DNA from: Arabiibacter massiliensis
GTDB lineage: Bacteria; Actinomycetota; Coriobacteriia; Coriobacteriales; Eggerthellaceae
Assembly: GCF_900169505.1 (NCBI RefSeq)
Contig: NZ_LT827021.1
Location: 2,323,223 to 2,387,222, forward strand
Direction of reading: 5' to 3'
Length of the DNA stretch: 64,000 nt
Under the pieces are notes generated by a model that saw only the letters and a list, made by a program, of their open reading frames with translations, made no database searches and had not been told where the DNA came from. Shown one piece after another: positions 35,003 to 43,248 of this stretch. Position numbers and translations under genes: made by a program. Numbering within the stretch: the stretch's first letter is position 1; every line of letters begins with the position of its first letter.

Positions 35003-37024
35003 TCAGGAGGTCGTCGTTCCCGGCTCGGTCGGCCCGGGATCGGGCGTGGGCGTGGGCGTGGGGGTGGGCTTCTGCTGGAACGTGACGGTGATGCTGATGT
35101 TGCTCGAGACGTTCGTCAGCGTGAACGTTCCGCCGTTGGAGGGAACGTCGTCAAGGCCGCGCGCCGAGGCCACCTCGTAGCCGTCGTCGGGCTTGATCTT
35201 GATGATCACCTGGCCGCCCTCTTCGACGGAGGTGACGTCGGAGGAAACCGACCCGCCGCCGTTGGAGTTGATCGCAACCGAGAACGTGGACTTCTCCTTG
35301 CCCTTGCTCACCACGAGGTGCACGGTACCGTCCTGCTTGAGCTTCTCGCCGGCGCTCGGTGACTGCGAGATCACCTGGTCTTCGGGCACCTTGTCGTCGA
35401 AGCGGTACTCGTAGTTCTCGTCCACGTAGAAGCCGGCGTTGTTGATGATGGTCACGGCTTCGCCGAGCGACTTGCCCACCACGTTGGGAACCTCGATGCC
35501 GCCGTCGCCGAGCGAGAGGTACACGGTCACCGTCGCGTCTTTCTGCACCTTCGTGCCGGCGGCGGGATCCTGCTTGTACACGTGGTCCTTGGCGATGGAG
35601 TCGGAGTTGCCCGGCTCGCCCTCGACGTACTTGAGGCCGTTGGCCGTGAGCTCCTTCTTCGCCTGGTCGGCGGTCATGTTGGTGAGGTCGGGTACCGAGA
35701 TCTCCACCTCCTGGGCGCCTTGCGACACCTTGAGGTTGACCTTCGTCCCCTTCTCGCGCTTGTCCCCGGCCTTCGGATCCTGGCTGATCACCTTGTCGGC
35801 TTCCACCTTGTCGTCGAACACCTTCTCCACGGTGCCCACTTCGAATCCGGCGTCCGCGAGCAGCTGGGCGGCCTCGTCCGCCGTCTTGCCCACCACGTTG
35901 GGAACGGGGTCTCCCGAGGCGCCCGCGCCGCTCATGAGCGCGAACGCGATGCCGCCCACGGCGAGTAGGGCTGCGAGCAGGGCCACCACGATGGCGATGG
36001 TCTTCTTGTTGGGGCCTTTCGGGGCGGTGTCGTCGGAGCGGTACGCCCGCGTGCCGCCGCTGCCCTGAGCCGGCTTCATACCGCCCATGGCGGGCATGAC
36101 GGCCGTGCCGTCGGCCACCGCGGGCCCGATGGGGGGCACCACGCCGCCCATGACGCGCGTCTCGGCGCTGGTGAAGCCGTCTCCCAGGTTGACGGGGCGT
36201 CCGGCCAGGTAGTCGTTGAGCGCGAGGCGCATGTCCTTGGCGGTGGCGAAGCGCTCGAAGGGGTTCTTGGCCATGGCCTTCATGATGATGGCCTCGAACG
36301 CCGGATCGATGTCGGGGTTGATCTCGCGCGGCGGCACCGGCAGCTCGTTCACCTGCTTCATGGCCACGCTCACGGCGTCGGGGCCGTCGAAGGGCAGACG
36401 CCCGGTGGCGGACTCGTACAGCACGATGCCCAGCGAGTAGATGTCGCTCGCGGCGGTGAGGTCCTTGCCCTGCGCCTGCTCGGGCGAGATATAGTGCGCC
36501 GTGCCCAGCACCGAGGAGGTCTGCGTCATGACGGAGTTCTTCGCCCGCGCGATGCCGAAGTCCATCACCTTCACGTTGCCGTCGGGCTGCACCATGATGT
36601 TCTGCGGCTTGATGTCGCGGTGGATGATGTCAAGCCCGTGCGCCACGGAAAGCGCCTGGCACACCTGCGAGCCGATCTCGGCCACCTTGCGCTGGTTGAT
36701 GGAGCCGCGCTCGATGATGGCGGTCTTGAGGTCGCTGCCGCGCACGAACTCCATGACGATGTAGTACGTGCCCTCGTCCTGGCCCCAGTCGTACACGTTC
36801 ACGATGTAGGGGCTCTGCAGGTTGGCGGCCGCGGCGGCCTCCTGCTTGAAGCGGGCGGTGAAGTTGGGGTCGGCTGCGTACTGCGGCAGCATCACCTTGA
36901 CGGCCACGAGGCGGCCGAGCACGTTGTCCTGGGCGCGGTACACCTCCGCCATGCCGCCGATGCCGATGCGCTCGGTGATCTGGTAGCGGTTGTTGAACAC
37001 CCTGCCTATCATGCTTCCGGTCAC
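35003..37024 (-). CDS. pknB: PASTA-domain Ser/Thr kinase PknB, with an extra C-terminal beta domain
   Basis: A 673-aa membrane eukaryotic-type kinase controlling cell-wall synthesis and division. The kinase domain (about 14-275) has GIGGMAEVY, K43, the catalytic loop HRDIKPQN (D137) and DFG (155-157). A membrane helix lies at about 342-364. Three extracellular PASTA repeats occupy about 372-436, 442-506 and 510-575, expected to bind muropeptides or lipid II. Unusually, a further beta-rich domain follows (about 580-650, FSVAINSNGGGSVSSDVTSV and DGYEVASARG), like bacterial InlB-B/list-type repeats, then a Pro/Thr tail (PTPTPTPTPDPG). It is the last gene of the leftward fhaA-fhaB-pstP-SEDS/PBP-pknB operon. 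Confidence 0.95.
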   Translation of the reverse strand: MTGSMIGRVFNNRYQITERIGIGGMAEVYRAQDNVLGRLVAVKVMLPQYAADPNFTARFKQEAAAAANLQSPYIVNVYDWGQDEGTYYIVMEFVRGSDLKTAIIERGSINQRKVAEIGSQVCQALSVAHGLDIIHRDIKPQNIMVQPDGNVKVMDFGIARAKNSVMTQTSSVLGTAHYISPEQAQGKDLTAASDIYSLGIVLYESATGRLPFDGPDAVSVAMKQVNELPVPPREINPDIDPAFEAIIMKAMAKNPFERFATAKDMRLALNDYLAGRPVNLGDGFTSAETRVMGGVVPPIGPAVADGTAVMPAMGGMKPAQGSGGTRAYRSDDTAPKGPNKKTIAIVVALLAALLAVGGIAFALMSGAGASGDPVPNVVGKTADEAAQLLADAGFEVGTVEKVFDDKVEADKVISQDPKAGDKREKGTKVNLKVSQGAQEVEISVPDLTNMTADQAKKELTANGLKYVEGEPGNSDSIAKDHVYKQDPAAGTKVQKDATVTVYLSLGDGGIEVPNVVGKSLGEAVTIINNAGFYVDENYEYRFDDKVPEDQVISQSPSAGEKLKQDGTVHLVVSKGKEKSTFSVAINSNGGGSVSSDVTSVEEGGQVIIKIKPDDGYEVASARGLDDVPSNGGTFTLTNVSSNISITVTFQQKPTPTPTPTPDPGPTEPGTTTS

Positions 37025-37100
37025 GTTTCTGCTCCTTTAGGCTACATGCGGGGCCGTATGTCGTGTCAAGGTCGATATACGAGCCACCAGCATACCTTAC

Positions 37101-40072
37101 TTACAAAAGCCCCTGCACTTGCAAGGCCGTTTTCAACACATTCTGCGCTTTCTGCGAACCCACGCCCTCTTCGCCGTCCTCGATGATGAGGGACACCACC
37201 ACGCGCGGATCCTCGGCGGGCGCCATGCCTACGAACCAGCTGTCGTTGGAGTCCACCTTTTCGGCCGTGCCGGTCTTGCCGGCCACCTGCACGCCTTCGA
37301 TGGCGGCGTCGGTGCCCGTGCCGTTGTTCACCACGCCCACCAGCACGTCGCGCACACGGCCGGCGACAGTGGCGCTCACGGCCTGCATGAGCTTCGACGG
37401 CTGGGCGGTGAAGCTGCGCTCGCCGTTGGCGTTGTAGATGCCGTCCACCAGGTAGGGCTGCATGATGACGCCGTCGTTGGCGATGGCCGAGCCCACGAGA
37501 CGGACTCCTATCTCGTATGCCGTCTTCTGCTTGAAAAAAAAAAAAGAATAACTTTGTACATTCGTTTTTACTTTTAGTACTGTCTTCTAAGTCTTCGCCT
37601 CCACTCTTGTCTATCTGCCTTATCCCTCTGCCGCATCTCTTGTCCCTTACTCTACTTTCTTGTTAACTTTGGCCTCCATGATACCTGTATGCGCTGTTGG
37701 TGACCCTGACGGCGTCGTCGGCAGCGTCAGATGTGTATAGGAGCCAGGGCGGGCGTCTCGTTCTCGCCCACATTCTCGCCGGCGGCGGCCCAGGCCGTCT
37801 CCCACGTGGTCATGTCCTTGGGGTCGGGCATGAGCGAGGTGTAGAGCCCCAGCGCGAAGTCGATTTCCTTGTCGAAGCCGAACGCGTTGGCGCCCGCCAC
37901 CAGCTTCTCGGCACCCATCTCGTCGCCGAGCTGGGCGAACGCGGTGTTGGACGAGAGCTCGGTGGCGCGGGCGAGCGTGATGTCGCCGTAGTCGTTGCCG
38001 TCGAAGTTGCTCACCTCGGCGTTGCCGATCTCCAGCGTGCCGGGCGAGGAGAACACGGTGTCCTCGGTTGCCACGCCGTCCTCGAGCGCGGTGGCCAGCG
38101 TCACCATCTTGAACGTGGAGCCGGGCGCGTAGAGGGCGTGCACGGCGCGGTTGATGAGCGTGGAGTCATCGGGGTTGGCGTTGGCCTGCTCGATGACCTG
38201 CTCGAAGTCGGCCGCGTCGTAGGTGGGCGACGAGGCCATGCCCAGGATGGCGCCGGTGTCGGGGTCCATGACCACGCACGCGCCCGTGCGTCCGGCCAGC
38301 GCGTCCTGCGCCGCCTGCTGGATCTTGGAATTCAGCGTGAGCGTGACGTCGTTGCCCGCGCCGCCGATGCCGGCGAGCGAGTTGACCACGTCGGTCCACG
38401 ACGCGAAGTTCTGCTGGCCCTTGAGGGTGTCGTTGTACGCCTGCTCGATGCCCGACGTGCCGAAGCGCGGCGACGCGTAGCCCACGATGTGGCTGGCCAG
38501 GTCGCCGGCGGGGTAGACGCGCTCGTAGGAGCCATCGTCGCCCATGACGCTCTGCGCGAGCACCGTGCCGTCGTAGGTGGAGATGGTGCCGCGCTCGGTG
38601 CGCGCCTCCTTGGCGATGGAGTGGTTGTTGCCGGGCATGTTCTGGTAGTAGTCGGCCTGCACCACCATGATGAGCGTGAGGTTGGCCACCAGCACGGCGA
38701 ACAGCACGGCGAAGATGCGCATGCCGCTGGTCAGGCGCTTGCCGAGCGAGATGCGGCCGAGCACGCTGTTGGAGTGCAGCGAGGTGGTGGCGCTCGCCAT
38801 CTCCGCGCCCACGCCCGTGCCCTCGTCGCCGCAGCGCAAGAGGAAGCCCACGATGATGAAGCTGGCCAGAAGCGAGGAGCCGCCCTGGCTGATGAAGGGC
38901 AGCGTGATGCCCGTGAGCGGGATGACGCGCGTGATGCCGCCCACGATGATGAACGCCTGCAGCACCACGATGGACGTGAGGCCCACGGCCACGAACGAGC
39001 TGACGTCGCTTTTCGCGCGCGCTGCGGTCACGAAGCCGCGGATGGCGAAGCACAGGAACAGCAGCAGCACGCCGGCCGCGCCCAGAAGGCCGACCTCCTC
39101 GGCGATGTCGGCGAAGATGAAGTCGCTCTCCACGACGGGGATCTGCTCGGCCAGGCCGCGTCCCAGCCCCACGCCGAACAGGTCGCCGTCGGCGATGGAG
39201 TAGATGGCCTGCGTGAGCTGATAGCCCGTGTTCTGCGCGTCGGCGAAGGGGTCGAGCCAGGTGTTCACGCGCACCTGCACGTGGTCGAACGCGAGGAACG
39301 CCCCCACGGCGCCGATGGCGATGAGCCCGAGGCCGATGACCAGGTAGAACTTCTTCCCTGTGGCGATGTAGAGCATGATGAGGAACACGAAGAAGAACAC
39401 GAGCGCGCTGCCGAGGTCCTTCTCGAACACCACGATGACGAGCGCGACGCCCCACATGAGGATGAGCGGCAGCAGCGTGCGCACGTCGGGTAGGTTGAAC
39501 GGGCCCACGCGCCACGTGAACACGGAGAGCAGCTCGCGGTTCTGCGCGAGGTAGCCCGCCAGGAACAGCACGATGACGATCTTGGCGATCTCGCCCGGCT
39601 GGAACGAGAACTTGCCGATGCCAAGCCAGATGCGGCTGCCGTAGATCTCCTGGCCGAGGCCCGGGATGAGCGGCGAGAGCAGCAGCAAAAAGCCCACGAT
39701 CATGAGCGTGTACTTGTAGTTGGCCACCTTGTCGAGGTTGCGGAACATCACGAGCACGAGGATCATGCAGGCCACGCCCACGAACAGCCACAACAGCTGG
39801 TTGACGGCCAGGTCGGGCGCGAGCCGCGTGACGAACGCGATGCCGATGCCCGACAGCGCGAACGCGATGGGCAGAAGCGCGGGGTCGGCCCCCGGCGCGA
39901 ACTTGCGCGCGGCCAGGTGCGCGATGACGAACGCGCCGAAGATGCCCGCAGGCACCCCGAGCGTGTTCACGTTGAGCGCCTGCCCCTCGTTGATGGCGAG
40001 CATGGCGAACAAGAGCGCCACGAGCGGCGCGGCCACGCACAGCAGGACGAGCTCTATGTTGCGCCGCGTCAC
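37101..40072 (-). CDS. SEDS (FtsW/RodA)-penicillin-binding protein fusion, interrupted by an assembly artefact
   Basis: One protein combining both septal/elongation peptidoglycan enzymes. Residues 1-400 are a SEDS glycosyltransferase with about ten membrane helices (GSRIWLGIGKFSFQPGEIAK, GITLPFISQGGSSLLASFII). A membrane helix near 432 then leads to a class B PBP transpeptidase with catalytic Ser near 652 in LYAPGSTFKMV. The C-terminal part with KTGTAEK lies at 37,101-37,487. In this sequence the frame is cut at 37,748-37,487 by Illumina adapter and low-quality sequence, so the apparent stop (…PALAPIHI) and the separate 131-codon frame are false; some 10-15 codons are probably missing. Natural SEDS-PBP fusions occur in Coriobacteriia. 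It starts with GTG 40072 overlapping the pstP stop. Confidence 0.88.
37487..37747. other. Sequencing-adapter insertion (assembly artefact)
   Basis: From left to right: CCGAGCCCACGAGAC (37,487-37,501, Nextera i7-side adapter end, which coincides with genomic bases); index GGACTCCT (37,502-37,509); the 24-nt Illumina P7 end beginning ATCTCGTATGCCG (37,510-37,533); poly-A (37,534-37,545); about 130 bp of AT-rich noise; ATGATAC in the position of the P5 start; TCGTCGGCAGCGTC (37,715-37,728), the Nextera i5-side adapter; and the 19-bp mosaic end AGATGTGTATA... with two mismatches (37,729-37,747). This is library DNA, not genome. Confidence 0.97.
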
Positions 40073-41181
40073 GCGTCACCGCCCTGCTTCGCGGCCACCT
40101 CGGCCTCGTACTCCTTGACGAGCGCTTCGGCGGCCGCCACGTCGTCCACGCGGATACCTGAGGCCAGGCGGTTCGCCACGCCGGGCTGCAGCTGGTCGAC
40201 GGGCACGTCGGTGGTGCGCTCGAGCGAGGAGAACGACAGCCCGAACAGCGACCCCGGCATGCCGCGGTAGATGGCCACCTTGCCGTTGTCGTCGGCCAGG
40301 TAGGCCACCGTGTCCAGATAGGTTTTCGAACCCCAGGCCGCGCCCGCCACGATGGCGGCGAACAGCACGAGCACGATGGCGATGGAGATCTTCGTCTTGC
40401 GCGCCATCTTCTTGCGACGCGCCTCGGCGAACCCGGTGACGTCCGCCACGATGACGGTGACGTTGTCGTGGCCGCCGTTGGCGATGGCCTCGTTCACCAG
40501 CTGCGACGCGCATCGCTGCGGGTCGTGGATGCGGCAGAGGATGTTCTCGATGTCCTGGTCCATCACCATGCCCGACAGGCCGTCGGAGCACACGAGCAGC
40601 CTATCGCCCGTCTCCACGTTGATCTCGTAGATGTCGGGGTGCAGGCGCAGGTCGCTGCCGAGCGCGCGCGTGATCACCGAGCGGTTGGGGTGCGTGCGCG
40701 CCTCCTCGGGCGTGAGCTGGCCCGCCTCTATCATGTCGGCCATGAGGCTGTGGTCGCGCGTGAGCTGCTGGAGCTTGCCCTGGTGCAGAAGGTACGCGCG
40801 CGAGTCGCCCACCTGCGCGATCACCAAGCGCTCGCCTTCCAGCATGGCCGCCGTCATGGTGGTGCCCATGCCTTCGCGGCCGAGTCCCTCGTGCGCGGCC
40901 CTGATGATGGCGCGGTTGGCCTCCTCCACGGCGTGCGCGAGCGCCTCGCCGTCGGGGTGCGCGGGGGCCAGCTCGGAGAGCACGTTCACGGCTATCTCGC
41001 TGGCCACCTCGCCCGCGGCGTGGCCGCCCATGCCGTCGGCGACGGCGAACAGCGGCGGCGTGACGATGAGGCTGTCCTCGTTGTGGTCGCGCAGACAGCC
41101 GATGTCGGTGCGGCTGCCGAACGAGGTGAGCGCGCCCTTGCGCGTGCGGGGCGTCGACTTGTAGGCGCGATCGGCGGCCAT
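40069..41181 (-). CDS. pstP: PP2C-family Ser/Thr phosphatase PstP
   Basis: A 370-aa metal-dependent phosphatase that dephosphorylates PknB and its targets. The PP2C domain occupies about 20-255, with the metal-binding motifs SRTDIGCLRDHNEDS, VADGMGGHAAGEVAS, GMGTTMTAAML, VGDSRAYLL, CSDGLSGM and NGGHDNVTVIV. A membrane helix (about 265-290, ISIAIVLVLFAAIVAGAAWG) and an extracellular domain of about 80 residues follow. It overlaps the SEDS-PBP gene by GTGA and begins at the stop of fhaB (TGATG), showing tight translational coupling in the cluster. Confidence 0.95.
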   Translation of the reverse strand: MAADRAYKSTPRTRKGALTSFGSRTDIGCLRDHNEDSLIVTPPLFAVADGMGGHAAGEVASEIAVNVLSELAPAHPDGEALAHAVEEANRAIIRAAHEGLGREGMGTTMTAAMLEGERLVIAQVGDSRAYLLHQGKLQQLTRDHSLMADMIEAGQLTPEEARTHPNRSVITRALGSDLRLHPDIYEINVETGDRLLVCSDGLSGMVMDQDIENILCRIHDPQRCASQLVNEAIANGGHDNVTVIVADVTGFAEARRKKMARKTKISIAIVLVLFAAIVAGAAWGSKTYLDTVAYLADDNGKVAIYRGMPGSLFGLSFSSLERTTDVPVDQLQPGVANRLASGIRVDDVAAAEALVKEYEAEVAAKQGGDA

Positions 41182-41594
41182 CAGGCGAACCTCACGCGGA
41201 TGGCGACGTCGCCCACGTTGACCACGTCATTGCTGCGCAGGGCCACCGGCTCGCCGATGATCTGGCCGTTCACGGCGGTGCCGTTGGTGGAGCCGAGGTC
41301 TTCGACGAACAGGTTCTGCCCCATCAGGGAAAAGCGCGCGTGGCGGCCGGACACGTAGCCCGCGCCCACCACGATGTCGGCACCGGGATTGCGGCCCACG
41401 ATGACGGGCCCGCGCACCACGATGGACACGCCGCGCAGCTCCTTCGGCCCGCGCTCCACCGACAGGTTCCACGTGCGCTCCTTCTTGCGCTGGCCGCGCA
41501 CGAGCCCCACGCCCGTCTTCATGATGGCGAACAGGAACAGGTAGAGCAGCGCGACGAACAGCAGGCGGACGATGAGCAGCACGACGTCGATCAC
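41181..41594 (-). CDS. fhaB: Membrane-anchored FHA-domain protein (FhaB-like)
   Basis: A 137-aa protein with an N-terminal membrane helix (about 3-24, DVVLLIVRLLFVALLYLFLF), a short basic linker, and an FHA phosphothreonine-binding domain (about 55-137). The domain carries the core residues GRNPGADIV, SGRHARFS, DLGSTNGTAVNG and the closing VVNVGDVAIRVRF. In mycobacteria FhaB (FipA) bridges PknB signalling to the divisome. Start GTG 41594 has GGAAGGAC upstream. It lies 22 bp after fhaA. Confidence 0.92.
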   Translation of the reverse strand: MIDVVLLIVRLLFVALLYLFLFAIMKTGVGLVRGQRKKERTWNLSVERGPKELRGVSIVVRGPVIVGRNPGADIVVGAGYVSGRHARFSLMGQNLFVEDLGSTNGTAVNGQIIGEPVALRSNDVVNVGDVAIRVRFA

Positions 41595-41616
41595 GAGGAT
41601 GTCCTTCCGATTCCGC

Positions 41617-42761
41617 TTACGCCTGCGTGAACAGGAAGTTCGTCACGCCGATGACGATCTGGTCGCCGTCGGCGAGGGGCTGGGAGGAGATCTCACGCCC
41701 GTTCACGAAGGTGCCGTTGGTGGAGCCGAGGTCCGTGAGCACCCAGAGGCCGCGCGGGTCGCGGCGCAGCTCGGCGTGCGTGCGCGAGGCGTTGATGTCC
41801 TTCACGGCGATGTCGTTCTTCGACTCGCGGCCGATGATCAGGCGCGAGGCAGCCAGGTCGTAGGCGCGGTTGTTGGTGGTGTCCACGAGGCGCGCGCGCA
41901 CCGCCGCCTGGGCGGGAACCGGCGCGGCGGCCTGAGCGCCTGCGGCGAACACGACGGTGTCGGCGGCGACGGGGGCCGCAGCCGGCGCGGGCATGGGCGC
42001 AACGGCCGGGGCCGGGGTAGGCGTAGGCGCGGGCGGCTCGTAGGAGTAGCTGTCGAAGTCGATGGGCCGGTCGAGCTCCTCCATCGGGAGATAGGCCGGA
42101 TCCTCCGCCTGGTCGTAGCCGCCGTAGGCCGGGGCGGGCTGGACGTAGTCGTCGAATCCGCCGTAGTCGTCGAAGCCCTGGTTGTAGTCGTACGCCGGAG
42201 CCGCATAGGGGTCGTACGCGGGTGCCGGCGTACGACTACAACCTACGCCGGAGCCGCATAGGGGTCGTACGCGGGTGCCGGCGCGGGGGCCGGGGCGGGC
42301 GCGGGGACGGGCGTGACGTAGCCGGAGTTGCCGTGGGGAACGGCCAGGCCGTAGCGCTGCATCTCCTCCTGGCGCAGCTGCGCGATGATAGGCGCCGCCA
42401 CGGCCTCGGCGATGACGTCGAACTTCCCGTGCTTCAGGCCCTCGTCCACGATGAAGCGCACGAGCGGCTGACCGTCCATGACGAGCCCCTGCTCGGACGC
42501 CTTCGCGGCCAGGTACGTCTCCGTCTCGCCGGCCAGCGTGGGGTAGTAGCCGAACAGGCGGCGGTCATCGTCCGGGTTGACCAGCACGGTGTACAGCGTG
42601 GGGGCGAACTGCTTGCCCGCGCCCACCATCTTCTCGCGCTTCATCTGCTTCTCGGCCTTCTTGGCAATCTGGACGGGCGAGATGGGGGCGTTGGCCATGC
42701 GATCGGCCGCGCCCTCGAACGTGTCCTCCATCTTGCCCTCGAACCTCGAAAGAAAGCCCAT
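41617..42761 (-). pseudogene. fhaA: FhaA: DUF3662-linker-FHA protein, split by a 53-bp duplication
   Basis: An N-terminal DUF3662 domain (42,761-42,310: MGFLSRFEGKMEDTFEGAAD, TLYTVLVNPDDDRRLFGYYP) and a C-terminal FHA domain (about 41,860-41,620: GRESKNDIAV, SRTHAEL, DLGSTNGTFVNG), joined by a Pro/Ala/Tyr-rich linker. Both halves are intact. At 42,180-42,283 a 40-bp unit is present twice, separated by the reverse complement of the adjoining 13 bp; the 53-bp excess shifts the frame to a stop (YDPYAAPA-TAG). Removing one unit gives a continuous frame PAYDPYAAPAYDYNQGFDD into the FHA half. Probably an assembly artefact. In actinobacteria FhaA is a PknB substrate that binds phosphorylated MviN. 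ATG 42761 has AAGGAG upstream. Confidence 0.85.
42180..42283. repeat. 40-bp direct duplication with inverted 13-mer inside fhaA
   Basis: Copies of the 40-bp unit starting TACGCCGGAGCCGCATAGGG lie at 42,191-42,230 and 42,244-42,283. The 13 bases between them, TACGACTACAACC (42,231-42,243), are the exact reverse complement of GGTTGTAGTCGTA at 42,180-42,192. A fold-back/template-switch or graph-assembly error would generate this. Confidence 0.85.
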
Positions 42762-43000
42762 TGCTGCTCCTTATTGCTATGCGCGCGCCCTGCCTCGGAT
42801 TCCGGGTGCGACATGCGCTGTCGTGTGTCCCCGCATATGACTATGCAATGCTCCATCTTGCCATAAACCCCGTGTGGGCGTGCCCGCCTTTACGCAATCG
42901 TCATTAAAAGTTAAGCCCGCCCGGCCGGCAGCCGTCGCCGATAGAGCCGCATACGAGGAAGGCGCCCGCGCTATCGCGGCGGCGAGCGCGAGTCATTCAT

Positions 43001-43046
43001 CCTCTGAAACCGGATGCAATTTGCCTCTGAAACCGGATTGCATTTG
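43001..43046 (+). repeat. Tandem 23-bp repeat upstream of the CoA-ligase gene
   Basis: CCTCTGAAACCGGATGCAAT(TTG) at 43,001-43,023 is immediately repeated as CCTCTGAAACCGGATTGCAT(TTG) at 43,024-43,046. It ends 23 bp before the -35 box of the downstream promoter, a usual place for an activator or repressor site. Confidence 0.6.
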
Positions 43047-43069
43047 AAACGCGCTCGAATAAAACAACT

Positions 43070-43097
43070 TTGCAATCGCCATGCGTTCGCCTAGAAT
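43070..43097 (+). promoter_or_regulatory. Promoter of the phenylacetate-CoA ligase-like gene
   Basis: -35 TTGCAA (43,070-43,075), 16-bp spacer and -10 TAGAAT (43,092-43,097). The predicted start near 43,104 coincides with ATG 43,104, which opens a 22-codon leader frame (MARENDILFPTAAAGVAAGR, W, R, stop). The leader to the main gene is about 145 nt. Confidence 0.5.
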
Positions 43098-43171
43098 GGA
43101 CGCATGGCACGCGAGAACGACATCCTCTTCCCCACAGCCGCAGCGGGCGTTGCGGCTGGTCGATGGCGCTA

Positions 43172-43203
43172 GCTTCAAGACCCGCTGCGCGCGGGCTTGA
43201 AGC
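43172..43203 (+). promoter_or_regulatory. Leader hairpin of the CoA-ligase mRNA
   Basis: GCTTCAAG (43,172-43,179) pairs with CTTGAAGC (43,196-43,203), and CCCGC with GCGGG inside it, leaving one bulged A and a 5-nt loop. It begins directly after the stop of the 22-codon leader frame (TAG 43,170-43,172), so leader translation could influence folding. There is no U-run after it. Confidence 0.45.
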
Positions 43204-43248
43204 CATTCCTGCAATTTCGCCAGCCATCCAACGAAACGAGGAACCCCC

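Noticed and set aside
37546..37714. AT-rich segment as a promoter or inserted mobile DNA
   Set aside because: It lies between two sequencing adapters following poly-A and is best explained as low-quality read-through.
37697..39493. A 598-codon plus-strand frame across the SEDS-PBP gene
   Set aside because: Antisense to conserved membrane and transpeptidase motifs, and it begins within adapter sequence.
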